From Rotaria socialis (Eukaryota > Rotifera > Eurotatoria > Philodinida > Philodinidae), in contig CAJNYU010002985.1 of assembly GCA_905331475.1 (NCBI GenBank), forward strand, positions 310,001 through 374,000: DNA of 64,000 bases, written 5' to 3'. Made by a program: the position numbers and the translations under genes. Each line of letters opens with the position of its first letter. Within the stretch, counting starts at the first letter, position 1. This document shows positions 1-13,400 of the stretch, piece by piece. A model generated the notes under the pieces. It did not search any database and was not told the origin of the DNA. It worked only from the letters and a program-made list of their open reading frames with translations.

Positions 1-1
1 C

Positions 2-2733
2 TGTCGACATATACCATTTGCGTTAACTTTCGTTAAAAATGGCGATCAATTAAATGCATTTCTATTGCATCGCAGCCGTGATACAGAAAGAATTGAAATG
101 ACACTTGATTTAAGTGTTACATTGTTATGCCGAGAACATTTTACGCGTAATGAATCATTTATTGAGAAAAATTGTAAATTTACAAATAAAATAACTTTAC
201 ATGGACGAAAATCATTTACATCCGTCAATCGTCTATGTTCAGTTGATTATATGGACGAACGTGGAAATATACAATGCGAAGTTGAAATAAAAAATCTTTC
301 GGTATCATACATAACAGAAGTAAAATTAACACCACAATTGATAAATCCTCAATATGCACATGTTATTCAACCGAATAATAATCGACAGCCGATTGATGCT
401 AAAATCGAGACTCCATCGTTTTTCTATTCAAACTATGAATGGTGCGTTGTTATACAACCAAAATTAGACAGTGTAGGACAACTTGGACATTTTCGTATGT
501 TTATAGAACGTTTGACATCGTGTGATCATTCAGTGAGATTAACATATCGTGTTAAGATAACGGCCGGGACGTATACATGGGATCCGTATCAAGAACGTAA
601 AATGGCTAATCCAAATGATAGTAATACATATGAAGTAAATTATACTGATGTACACGGTTTATGTCGACCGTATCGTATTGATCGTGTGCGAGAATTACTT
701 CAAACCGAAGGAAAATTTACCATTACTGTTGAACTCAAAGATGCTGTTAGTAAGTATTCGGAAGATTTGTTTTCTTTTTTTGTTGCAAACATGCAGATGT
801 ATAAATATTTGCAAAATAAATATTATCTGAATTAAGTTCTCGTTTTATAAATGGATTTTGACAATACATAAAAGTTAATTGAACATACTATGATTCATAT
901 ATAGAGAGCTGTTAGCAAACTGTATGCGAGCTAAAAAAACAGCATGAAGCACGAAATAAGCATTGTTATTAATGTTAATAGACAGATATGTTTTAGATAA
1001 TCGGTTTAAAGTAACATTCCACCAGATTCACAAGGCAAATATTAACCAAGCGTGCTTTATTTGGTGCCGAAACTTGTAGTTTTTCTTTTCTGTAAATGTT
1101 TTTATACAGATTTCTAAAAGTCGACAATAAATCTCCATCGGTTCGAAAGATCGACTACCGTAAAAAGAAAAATGTGTGCATGACAGCCTTGGAGAAATGA
1201 TGACTGGAGAAAGTCATTGTAGTTTCGTGTTCTATAAAAATTTGATTACTTCTTGCGTGATTTATTTTTGCACTAGCAAGAGAAATGACTGAGGATTTCA
1301 TACGTGTTTAAATGTTATTTTTTCTCAGCAAACTGATTACTTTAGTTCTCACCATTATTTTCTATTACTTTCTATGACGTATTGATGCATGTAAATGAAA
1401 CAAGAATAAATAGACCTATTCCATGTTAAATTATGAATAATAAAGTATATTACATACTGCCTCGAGAATACAACGTAAAACCTATCAAGGAAACACCTTT
1501 TGATAAGAATACATTTCAGTGACATATCTATACGCATTTTAATATTTCAAGGAGAAAATCCAGCTAATTATAAGCCGCTTTTTTCTGATTGATAAATTAC
1601 AACAATATTTTATGTTTTTTTTTGTAGCTGTCTTCCCGATAATTGTTGATCCATTTGCCCAGAATCCTATTCCCGTACCATTTCTTGATAAAGATCAGCA
1701 AGCATGGACTGTTGAAGCTTATATAGAAGAACAATGTTTTATTATACGTTTATATTATTCTGATATATTTAAAATTCCTACTGATTACGTTCGTGCGATA
1801 TGTTTTAATATAACCGTACGTAATTATCGTGATACAAAAATAACTACAAGTGTTTTTCCCAAGCCTGTAACAAAGTACTATTCGCAAAAAGATAATGATG
1901 AAGGTTTGGAAATTAGTACAACATTAGATGTTGATGAAGTAAGTTTTCATTAGAACCAGAAAACAATTCATTTCTGTGATTATTTCATTTCAGTTAACTG
2001 AACGAGGCTATTTAAATGAACAACAAAGTGTTACTATTGAAATCGAAAATTTTTTTTCTCATCTAATGTATTCACCTGAATATACACCATTAGACGATAT
2101 TGTTCGTAAACAAAAACAACAAATCATGTATGTTGCCCACTTTCTTAAATTATTTTTTCCTTTTATGAAAATTTGCTTTTTTTTGACGACTCGTCAAGGC
2201 GTGAATTGCAAACAGCGCAAAATGAGAATTTCCAATTAGAAAAAAAACTACATGAAATTCAAATGTCCATACAAAATCCGAATATGGCCAATCGTATATC
2301 CGATGGTGTCAATGGACCACAAAGCGGTATTAGTGCACCGAATACACCACAGGTTGTTCGACGATATTATGAAATGAAATATGGAGATAAAAGTACAACC
2401 GGCAATTCGCCATCATCAGGATATATTAATGCTTCGAGTTTCGATAGTTTACAAGCAAATATGAATTCATCGCCCGTTCGCAATGGTTCTCTAGCTGGCA
2501 AAACACCATCATCGGCATCGTCTGTTCCACAACCAAATGTAACCATGGGTGCACGTAATACACCATTTAAATTTCCAACTAAATTGCCCGACTCCATACA
2601 AAATACAATAACTAATACTAGTCAATCACTACAATCTCGCTTGCCATCTAGTTTACAAAAATTACCAGCAAGTTTCACACAAGGACCAACCATAAATATG
2701 CTTGCTAATAAATTTCAGAATGCGTTTTCATAG
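2..2733 (+). CDS. MATH/TRAF-like repeat protein, 5' end outside window
   Basis: Four exons join in phase: 2-749, 1628-1938, 1994-2127 and 2199-2733, giving 575 residues. The frame is open from base 2, so the N-terminus lies left of the window. I see three consecutive beta-rich segments of 100-150 residues. Each has the MATH/TRAF rhythm of a hydrophobic strand with a Trp or Phe, a 'LxxFLxxxxxD' edge strand, a long loop, and a closing 'I/V-x-V-E-I/L' strand. After these comes a short charged heptad stretch (about residues 385-425, 'QTAQNENFQLEKKLHEIQ'), then a Ser/Pro/Asn/Thr-rich tail to the stop. The first intron is long (878 bases) and the other two are 55-71 bases. I do not recognise the family by name. 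The MATH assignment rests on strand pattern only and could be another immunoglobulin-like or TRAF-like fold. The reading frame is secure. Confidence 0.6.
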
Positions 2734-4399
2734 GTCTTTGTTTTAGTGTGTCATTTTTATTTTCCTGTTATTTGTGTATGTGTGATACCAACATATTTCA
2801 AAATTCTCCCCATTTCTGTGATCCCTCGTATTTCTCTAATCAAATTTGAACGAGAAAGAAAAAAGAATGATAAAGAAAATAAGATTACAATGGAATATGA
2901 AAGAATTTACTCTTCTAGAAATTATTAACATAATATTAATGGTATTTTACATATAATGTAAATTAGATTTGTTTTGATGAATGATGACACTGTTTACTCA
3001 TGAATTGCTAAGAGAAATAGAGAACATATTATTCACAAAATTCTTAGTCTAATTCTGTTCGGGTTTTGTTTTCAATAATAGGACTATCTTTATGATTATG
3101 ATGCCGAGTCATTGCGTCGGCCGTTAGTTAATCGCATACATAAGATAAATCGATCAATTGCTTGCATTTTTATCATATGAAAAAATTGAATCAGATAATA
3201 TTGTTTTATTTACATAGAGAAGACTTCGCAAATAGGAAAGATTATCTTTTCTCTCGTTGAGTCGATAGAAAGTTTATTATCGTTTAACAAACAGAATCAA
3301 ACTTCGATGGCATCGCGTTTCTTATGCTATCGTGATGACTAAATCACCAAGGTCTTGATTAATAATCGCTTCGACGAATTAATATATAGATGAAGCCTTG
3401 AATTTATTGTTCTTGTTTTATTATTCGATCAAATCATTATTAGAACAACGCAGAACAAAATTATCAATTTTGTAATTGTCAGATCAGACAAATATTTTTA
3501 GTGACATATCAATCTAAATGCTATATAGCATGAAGTCTGTTGCTTTTTAAAGGTCATCATAATGCATGAAATTGAAATCAATAAGAAAAAAAAACTATAT
3601 AATTATTGCATAGAACTCTAAATAAGAAACGAAATATACTTTTTTCTTCATATCGTTTATATGAACATGCTTAAGTGAATTTCGACGCGATAAAATGAAA
3701 ACACATCATCTTTATTCGGTACTTGTCAATTCCAATCTTCTTTATGTGTCAAATAGAAAAATACATTACTTCTCAAGGTTATCTGATGTCATGATTTTCT
3801 TTTATAAAAATATAGTTCTCACTTACGTATATATAATTTATCAAATAAAATAATCATAAAAAAGCATTGCTCTTTAAATCAACAATCGTAGATTTTTTTA
3901 ACAATAAAAACACATATCGGCGAATTACGTTTACATGATGAAAGAAATAAAAAGAATAACAAAATAAAACTGAATTTCACATCTAGATGAAAGATCGATT
4001 AATGTTTCACATGACGTCATATCGTGAGGAAAAGTCGTAATTTACTTTTTTTTCTTGAAAATAAAAATTTGAAGATTTTTTTCTCTTTATGAATAAATTA
4101 ACAATGCTAGATACTGTTCTTGTTTAATGAATTTCTGTCGGAACACACGATACATTTATTCGCGCGTATACTCCTTTTTAGAAAAATACAAAAAAAAAAA
4201 AAGAAATCAAATTTTCACAATGGTAAATAACAACAGATACTGTACACAAAAAGATTACAAAATTGCCTAAACAACAATTATGGAAGAAGTCATTAGAAGA
4301 AGAAGCAGAACAAAAAAAAACATAAATATTCGCCTAAATTCATTGGTTAGGGAATTGACATTTGTATTATCCTATTTATGCGTTTGTTGATTTTACCCA
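2734..4399. other. Intergenic, tail-to-tail between two genes
   Basis: About 1.7 kb of AT-rich sequence between the 3' ends of two convergent genes. It holds poly(A)/poly(T) tracts and several AATAAA-like hexamers that could serve either 3' end. I see no ORF with coding character and no repeat with clear ends. Confidence 0.6.
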
Positions 4400-5784
4400 T
4401 TATACTTGATTGAGCACTGTATTGTTTATTGTGGACGGTTCAGTTATAGTCTTTTTGTCAGTGTTTGTTATGCTTTTCGTACGTTTTACTTTGGTTTTAG
4501 CTGGAGTTGTAGAGTTAATAGCTGCAGATGCTTCTTCGTCATCTGCTACCCTTTCTACAATTGATTGGCGTCTATCTTTTTTTTCAGTTTCATGGTCAAT
4601 CTTCTTTTTATTTGTTCGGGATTCTATTATTATACTGTCATTTTCAGCATCATCACCATTCGATGCTAATGTTAGCGATTTTGTTAGTTTATTTTCGATA
4701 CCATACGATTTAGCCCAAAATACACGATCATCAAAGGAATTCTGTTCTTTTGTAACTTTATCTTTTATATCCGTGAAAATTTGTTCTACCTTTCTTGCAT
4801 ATTTCGACGTATCCATAGTTTCAAGAAAATCTAGCAGTGTTTCACGAATATGATCTAAGCGTTCTTCTTCGACGCTTTCACATTGTCTGAAAATTTCCGT
4901 TGCTCGTTTGCGATAAACTTTTTGTGCACTTTTATGTTTAACTTTCATGTCCGCAATTTTTTCGTCGATATCATCTAAAGCCTCGCGTTTTCTTTCTTTG
5001 ACATCATCCGCACGAGCCAATTGTTTATCTGTTGCTGTTGGGTCTAAATGAAGAATTTCACAGGCACTCTCCGCTGTACGAAGAGCTTCACGAGCTTTCT
5101 TCTGGAGAGAACGCAATGTTTCCAGTTGATTGGCTACTGCACTTAAAGATGCATGTGCAGTTTTAAACAATTTTTTAAATTCGCTGGTCCGACGATGTTT
5201 ACGGCTAGGACGAAAACGTTCATTGATGTATATGTCATTGACACGATTGCGATATCTGTCAATAACTTTTTGTATTTCGTCACAGTTCGATTCTTTTAAT
5301 TCTGCAAGTTGCTTAGGTATACGAACAACATCAAGTTGAGCACGTTTTGTTGTATGATAGGATACAAGTGGTGATTGTTGGTTTAGTCGTGTAATCCATT
5401 TGTCAGTGAATGAACAGAGACTACGAGCTTGTTCACGTTCATAATCACAATAATCTTGCATCCACTCAATGAAGTCCATAGCAGCTTGGTAACCTAACAC
5501 ATGATGAAGAAGAAGAAGAAGAAAAAAAAGTCAAAGATTAGTTTGTAAATGAATATAGAGAAAAAGAAATTAAGATAAGAAATCAATTTATATAATAAAA
5601 TAAAATTTTTACCACCGTCAAGACGATCAATTGCTACGCGGTAATTTGTACCGTCGAAAAAATTTTTTCCTGCATATTGATTAAATGGATAATGATCATG
5701 ATTGGTAGCACCAGGCCGATTAGCAGCAAGTGTTTCTCGAATTCCAATGCAGGCGCCCACAGTGATTGGTGTTGTGACTCTCAT
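4400..5784 (-). CDS. F-BAR domain protein, PACSIN/syndapin-like, no SH3
   Basis: Two exons on the minus strand, 5784-5613 and 5493-4400, encode 421 residues. F-BAR proteins of the syndapin group bind and bend membranes during endocytosis. The N-terminal part reads like the syndapin F-BAR entry: an aromatic 'FFDGTNYR', then 'R-L-D-G-G', then a helix with 'YEREQARSLCSFTDKW', matching the family's first helix. Long charged helices follow to about residue 315, including 'RQCESVEEERLDHIRETLL', the equivalent of the conserved 'FEEKRLRFFRE' helix. The last 100 residues are Ser/Thr/Lys-rich and disordered. No SH3 domain and no NPF motif are visible, whereas vertebrate PACSINs (about 440-490 residues) end in SH3. 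The start at 5784 follows 'ttccttccag' by about 30 bases, so it may be the first codon after a splice acceptor. The F-BAR fold is fairly sure, the exact subfamily less so. Confidence 0.75.
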
Positions 5785-8299
5785 GACAAGTGATTTGAAA
5801 AGGAAGAGTAAGTTAATAATCTGGAAGGAAGTCAATTCGATGGGCAAAAAAATAATGAATAAAAACTCATTGAGAAAAGAGCAACGCTAATGGAATGAAT
5901 AGTACAAAAGTTTCGGTATACATAGATATATACTTTCTCCTTCGTCTAGCAAATGAGAAGCAATAAAGCAAAAGAAACGAAAGGCTAAAAATGCAACGAT
6001 GACTCACAAAAGCTTTACTGTTCTCTAAAGGATCAGACCAAGGATGAGAACACGAAGAAAAAAAGAAGAGAAACCTACTAATATTTTGTCTATTGTTAGT
6101 TGATGAAGATATTTTATCAAATACTTTTACTTTCTCACTATCCTTATTTGTACGATTCTATATCTCGGCAATAACCTTTCCTTCTATTATATTCTATTCT
6201 GGAAAATAAACATGTAATTGCACAATGTCACCGAATATTGCCACTCAATTTTTTTTGCTTACCGTCTAAATCAATTAAACATAAAGAATGTTTGCTAAAA
6301 ATAAAAGAGACTTCCCATTGAAAACGAAAACAATACTCACAAATTTCTTACTCAAATTTTCATCATACCTGCCAGTTATACGCTCATATTTATATATTTA
6401 CTCTCCCGAAAACTGTGATAATTACAACCATATTGATGAATCATCATCTGTAATACGACAAATATCACACTTTGATAAAGGAATTATCAACAATCAAACA
6501 CCCCACAGTTCCAGCCATGGACGAAAATGATTCATAACGATGTTCTAGATCATAAAAAAAGAAAGTTCTTTTATGACTATTAAAGAGTCATCGAGTTATC
6601 TGATCAAATCTCTTCAATGATTTAACAGATTCTCAATCTAATACAGCAATGAAAAAAATGAAGTGTAACTACCAAAAAAAAACTCTACTCTGTCTGTACT
6701 TTCAGCCGCATGTATGTAAAGAAAGAAAAAAGATCAATAGGAATACAATAGAAATAAGCATACTTGTCAAAACTCCTTAATTCGATTTTTACATGTATAT
6801 AAGTATGTGTATTCACAGACAAAAATTTTGGCTTGATGCAACCTTGAAATTCAATTTATTTCTCTCGTTTGTTTGTTCACTTGTTGATGAAAATTAACAT
6901 ATTGAAAAAAATAAAAAAGGGATTCGTTCGTTTTTTCTTTTTCTTCTTATTTCTTATATATATATTTTTTTTAATAAGATGAAAATTCGTCTGTATATAT
7001 ATATTATATTTTTTTCACTCTACTCACTTGAAGAATTTTATTTTAATAAAAAAAACAAGAGAAGTTCATTCAATAAAAAAAATCCGACCATAAATTTGTT
7101 CTGGTTACTTATTAGAATGAAAAACTCTCGCGTATATTTCAATGTCAATTATCTCACTAGAAAAATATTTATGACTAAAAATCGAATTTATGAAAGATTA
7201 TGTACAACATTGTTGACTCGATAAATATTTGTCTCACTCACTACTCGCATGAAAAATAGGTGTAAAATGGGACATTTTTTTTCAATTATAATTTCGGTTT
7301 AACAGAGACGACGTTTTTTCTTGTAGTTTTTCATAGCCTTGAGATATAACTTCTGATGCCGCTGTTAACGACTCTGTTTTTGTTGTAAAATGATCACATC
7401 ATGGCCAACATATGGAGAAAACGTTGTCTCTTCTTATTCTTACTTCAATGGTTTTTACTTAACTCAACAGAAGTATCATGATCGATATAATATCATCATC
7501 CTTCGTTGTCTCTCTCGCTTTCTCTGAATTGCGCATATATTCCTTTTTAAAGAGTGCCTGTAACAAAGAAAAGAAAACTATAATTCCTATTATCATCTTA
7601 GACAGTGAAATGCTGATGCTATTAATTGTTTTCTATTATTTAAAATAACCATGTTGATGCGCATATCGTTTCGACAAACGATATAGATCATTAATTATAA
7701 GTGTAAAAATAAACAAATCTGTCATTTTATTAATCTTGCGAATCATAGGAGGCAGAAGTTATAACATTCCGATATAAGAAGGATCAACAATGGTTTTTAT
7801 CGAGTACGATGATAGTAATAATAATAAATACAAACATATTTTACAGTTTATTTAATGACTTAATGATGACTGATATTTTCTGTATTGTTAATAAATAACA
7901 CGAGAAACTATCTATGGAACATTGAAAATACTAAATTTTACTGATCTGTCTTGGGATCTGGACAACGCCAAATTATACTAAATATACGATTGGTTCAATT
8001 GGGAATGAAGTACAAATATATTCTAGTAGAATGACTATTGCCTTGAAATACTTTTATGATCGCACTCTAAAGTGATAAAGTTAATCATTATTTTACTACA
8101 GTTCGTCACTTACATTTGTACGGAAGAGCAAATCGTTATAAGATATTCAATAGAAAATGTCGTAATGGGAGATCATAAAAATATGATTTTTTCTCTTGCC
8201 AATTGAATGGGATGCTGTTATTATCACTTCCATTGCTCTATTCATATTCCACTTATCAAAATTAACTGTTGAAATTTATCGTTCGAATTCGAATATCTT

Positions 8300-8720
8300 T
8301 TTATGTACTCAAAAGGTGAGTACACTCTAGAATCGGCTAGTGTGTCCGGCCGTAGGCACGATAATTTTCGAAAGCAGAGTCAGATCGTGATGAAATTTTC
8401 CACACAGTTCAATCTCATGAATATTTCGGTCGAGTTCGAAGATGAGAAGGATCCCTCAAGAAATGGTTGAGTTATCGAAAAAATTGTCATTTTTGACCAG
8501 GCCACCCCTGAGGGGGAGTACAGGGATTTTTCAAAAAAACCGTTTTTTTTTCTCAGAATTATCCGCAACATATATAAACCGACTCAGTTTTTAACGCTGA
8601 TTCCGAGTTTGATATTAGTTTTGAACAAAACTGTAGCTTTCTAACGAAACATCGCCTGAAAAACGTCTAAAAATGCACAAAAACTGCATCCAGAAATAAA
8701 ATTGCCTAGTTTCTCATGAT
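8300..8720. repeat. Candidate dispersed non-coding repeat, GC-richer than surroundings
   Basis: A roughly 400-base block differs from its flanks in base composition. It contains 'gtgtccggccgtaggcacga', 'gtcagatcgtgatgaaattt', 'gatgagaaggatccctcaag' and 'ccacccctgagggggagtac'. The last of these has a near-palindrome, CCCCTGAGGGG. There is no long ORF, no target-site duplication and no terminal inverted repeat that I can define by eye. The texture is that of a transcribed or transposon-derived repeat rather than neutral intergenic DNA. Copy number cannot be judged from one window. Confidence 0.35.
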
Positions 8721-10332
8721 AATTTTGGTGTTCAGACATTCTAGAATGACTCATATGTCCCATGCACTTTTTGCAGTACGCATAACTCTCGGATGAAATC
8801 CGAAGTTTCCACATTTATTTTAAATTAAAAACCATTTTCTCAATCAATATCTCGAACCGAGCACAGATGATTCTAGGCATCAATTTATTTAGCTACAGGA
8901 AAAATTGAATGAACTATATCGCTAAAGTTTATATCAACTGAATAATATGACGTCTACTCTAAATGACGCATTTCTTTGCCTGTTTACAAGATTGACTCAA
9001 TCCAATTCAACAACGAAAACAAACCCACTAAAGATGCAAATCGATTTTTATTTTTTTAACTTTTGAAAAATATTTGATCACTTTCATGTCTGAATCAATG
9101 CTTCTGAATTCGTAAATTGCAATTGCCATTTGGTAATTTTCATTCATGGCGACGTGCCGACTTTATTGTAATCTGATGAAATTTTCGTCTACTAATTCAC
9201 GATATCAAATTTCTATGTTGATCACAACATGATCGATAACAAGAGAACAATAGTTAAACTCTGATAACAGAGAGTAAACCGCAGCTTAACATTAATAAAA
9301 ACAATCAATAGATAATCGTTCAATTATTAACTGATGATAAATCGATTTCTGTCGAAAAGAATACTCTCATTGCTCTTTTTAGCTTCATCGATCTTTATGT
9401 AAAGAAAACAGCACGTCGATGATAACATACATTTTCAGCAAATCGAATTTACGTGCACATATAATACCAAAACAGTTAGACTAAACGCTCTACACATTAT
9501 AGCCAAAACGATACTAGCACATGTACGTTATGGTTTTTTATTAAGCCAGACATCTATACGAAATACTAATTAATAACTCCTAGAAATTCATTACTAGAAT
9601 AAACAAGGAACCGTCAAATACGAAGTGACATATTTTGATAGAAAATAATTCATTCCAGTGTGTTGATAACGATTAGAGAAAAATTCACTGTCCAATCACT
9701 TGGGTGTAATCTTGTATTTTATTTTTGTTGCCTATTTTAGTAACAAAGAACTTCAGATTACTACTCTTCAATGTTCTTTTAAGATGAAAGCTTATGATCA
9801 TAAATATAAAGATAAAATTTTTTTTTATCTTTACATTCTCTGACATTCGGCGCCCTCTAAAACAATTATTCGTTGTTTGACATGTCTTCTCCTCCAATTG
9901 AAATCATGAATCTACCTTTTTTTGTCTTCTTTTCTCTCATCTCTTTCTGTTCTCTCATCTGTTCATACACCAGTTATTGTCGATTATTTCGTAGTTAATC
10001 ATTATCGACAATGGAAAATAAAAGAATTCTCTAAGTTACATAAATGTATGATTATTGTAGTTCTGTCCTAGATGACTTGTTTTTTTTTCTAAATACATAT
10101 AATTATCTACATATCATTTCATCTATTCATTGTTCAAAAGACTATATACATGCGCATATGCGTGTATACACAGTTGTGTTTCTTTCGGCGACCCATTGAT
10201 CGGTTTCTTACTATTGTGTTCTCTCTCTCTCATCCGATGGCCTGCATACATAAAGTAAAAAGAAACAAGGCTCATATACATGTAGTAGTAGTAGTGTATT
10301 TTCTCTTTTCTCGTTCTTCGTACATCGTTAAA

Positions 10333-10352
10333 ATCATCATCATCATCATCAT
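10333..10352. repeat. (TCA)n microsatellite
   Basis: A run of six to seven TCA units about 90 bases upstream of the PAR-3 start codon. It lies in the probable 5' UTR or promoter. Confidence 0.8.
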
Positions 10353-10440
10353 CGTATGCATTCTTTCACTTTTTTCTTCTTCTTCATTCTAGTTCTGATA
10401 AGATGCTTTGTCTGAATAACTATCGCAAGAATCATATATC

Positions 10441-13400
10441 ATGAAAGTAATTGTGACTTTTGGCGAAACAAAAGTTGTTGTACCTTGTGGTACAAATGGT
10501 GATTTATCTATACGAGAATTAATTCGTTCGGCAACAACTAAATACTGTAAATTGGTAAGTATATGTTCATGTCTATTTTGACATATCGATAATGATAGAT
10601 GATAGTACAGATATGTAGAATGATGACTGATTCATATCGATAATACCACGAATAACAAAAATCTTTTTTTTTTAAATTTTCTAGTCTTCCTATAATAACA
10701 ATGTTACAAATGTAAACAGTGATCAAGTTCAACTAAGACTTAATAACGGTGCTGTTGTCGATCCTGATGATCGAGTTTGCGATGTAGTTGATGATCGAGA
10801 AGAAGTAACTTTTAATTATATTTTGTTCATTGAAACAAAACAAAAATTGTGTCCAATTTAGTTATTTGCTATTATTGAACCACATCAAACAATTATTAAT
10901 AGCAATGGTGAGCTATCTTCAAGTATGACAAGTTCAAATCTATCAACAAGTATATCGGAACATGAACGTCCGAGTTTACCACCTCCGCCACCAGTATCAT
11001 CATCATCAACAATAAACAATCGTCATGAAGTCATTGTCACTGATGCTGATCTTCGAAGTATATAGGTTTTTTCTAATCGTAACATTATCAAACGTAGGCA
11101 ATCTCCAACGAGGACGCACTCACACCTTCCTATAAATCCTCAACGGATCATTCGAATAGAAGATGTACACGTTGAGATCGTGCACTTTGATTGTAACTGT
11201 GACACTTTTTGTTGGTATTAGGTCATTTCCTTTTCGTATATGTCGGCCACACCTTTTGCATACCAAGTTGTTAAATCCTATGGCTAGAATTTGAATGAAA
11301 ATGTACATCAAACACTGAAAGTTGACAAAGTCGCTTTTTAAAATAGAATACGAAAATATCTGTTGAGCTAAAATTGTATAGATAGAATTAAAATAGATGT
11401 TTTTCTTCTCTCGATTACTATTAATTGCAGTAGTAAAGCCTTTATTTTGTATTTCAAAACAGTAGACGATGATCAATTGAATTTATCTATTGTATTTGAT
11501 TCGTCTTTACATTTAACGTGTTCAATAGTGTTGACATTTTATGAGGATTAAATAGAAACTTGTCCGTTCGTTTAGAATGATTCATTGCTAGTATACATAC
11601 TGATTTGAGTTTCATTTATTTATGAAGTAAAGAAACCTTCTCGACATCGGCAAGCATATTCAAATGATTTATATCGTTTTTAAATTTAAATATATTAAAA
11701 AAGAAAACTTAGAATATATCGTTTAGCTCAGCTAATGATATATTTTTCGTGCTAAAATGCCATAATAAATATCTCTTAGGATTTTTAATGGAAAGAAAAC
11801 AAAACATTGATCGCCGGTTTTTTTTCGATTTAAATAACAAGTTAAATTTGTACTCGAGTTCAACTTGACTCTTCAAGAGTATCAATACTGAATGTATTAT
11901 GCAACTGACCCCGCCTTTTACTCAAGCTGAAGATTACTTCTGTAGACAGAACGAATAATAGGTGTTGTTTTTTTTCATTTATAAGAAGGTTTTAATTTGA
12001 CATTTTATTCAATGTTCTGTGTATTTAGCTCGATCTCTACGTATCAAAACTGAATCGAAAGACAATCTTCAAGTAATTAGAACGATGGAAAAAAAACACA
12101 TTCGTCCTATTCATACATAAATGAATTTTTATTTTATTTTCTAGCAAAACATTATGAATATAAATGGCCAAAAACATTCTCCTACAACGCAGTTCGCTGA
12201 TAGCAAAGGAATGTACAATATGCATGTTGACGAAAAGACTGGCGATAAGACATTCTCAATATCATTACCAAAAGAAAATAGTCCGTTAGGTATTCATGTT
12301 ATTCCAAATAATAGTAATGAAAATCAAGTGAACGGACTTATTCTACAAAACATTGAATCTGATGGACGTATTAAACGTCAAGGTATATTAGAAATCAATG
12401 ATCGTATTATTGAAATCAATCGTATTAATATTGAACAATGCTCATTCGAAGAGTAAGATAGAGTTTCATGTTAACAACTCGGTCGCACAGATTTGATTTC
12501 GATTTTCCCCCAAATCGTAACTGATATAAAAATTGGTTTCTAATCAAGATTTGATAATAAAAATGAAATATTTCAGAGGTCTCTAGAACAATCATTACTT
12601 GAAAAAAGTATTTTTTTTTCGAAATAAAAACATAACAACGAGGTTTTCGATTTGCTTAAAAATTAATGAGACTCACTCAACTAAATCCATAGGAAATTAG
12701 TTACTTTTCATTTAAACCAAATCTTGATTGAAAACATCATTACCGAAATTGAATCTCTATGACCAATTTTCGTTTGTCATTTTATAGGAAATTAAATTTT
12801 TGTTTTTAAATTAGAGCTCAATTGGTCTTTCGAAATGCATTGCTTGAGCCAGAACTTGAATTAACAATCGTTCGAAGTATGAAAAAATCGTCGATGCCAT
12901 TTTATTTGAATCAGAACATTGAAGTCAATCCAAGTACAAAACGCTTAGGAAAAATAATGAAAATAACACTGACGAAAGGTGCTGATGGTCTTGGATTTAA
13001 ATTAGCTTCGCGTGATAATCCAACAGGCGCAGCTAATCCAATCTATGTTAAAACAATCTTTGGTAAAGGTGCTGCTGTTGAAGATGGTCGCCTACGTAAT
13101 GGTGATCGTCTATTGACCGTTAATGGAATCGATGTTACACAAATGTCATTACAAGACACTGTTGGTTTATTACGTGAAACAAAAATCGGCGATACCGTTC
13201 ATTTATGTATATCAAGACAACAAGATGGATCATTGCCTGAAGATTTAGTAAGTGGATTTTGTTCGTTTCTTTTCTATATTGATAATTAAATCATAGGTGC
13301 ACGAAGAAGTAAAACAGCAAATTATAACATTCGATATACCATTAAGAGACACATCATCAGCCGGTCTTGGTATCACAATCAAAGGAAAAACATCTATTGT

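Larger units (their letters stand above)
5785..10440. other. Intergenic region between divergent genes
   Basis: About 4.7 kb separating the F-BAR gene (minus) from PAR-3 (plus), so it should hold both promoters. Short ORFs here are AT-driven and show no family likeness. Apart from the GC-richer block at about 8.3-8.7 kb (listed separately) and a TCA-rich run just before the PAR-3 start, I see nothing I can name. Confidence 0.6.

Noticed and set aside
4410..4853. 147-codon plus-strand ORF rich in Ser, Val and Leu
   Set aside because: Exact antisense shadow of the F-BAR protein's C-terminal exon.
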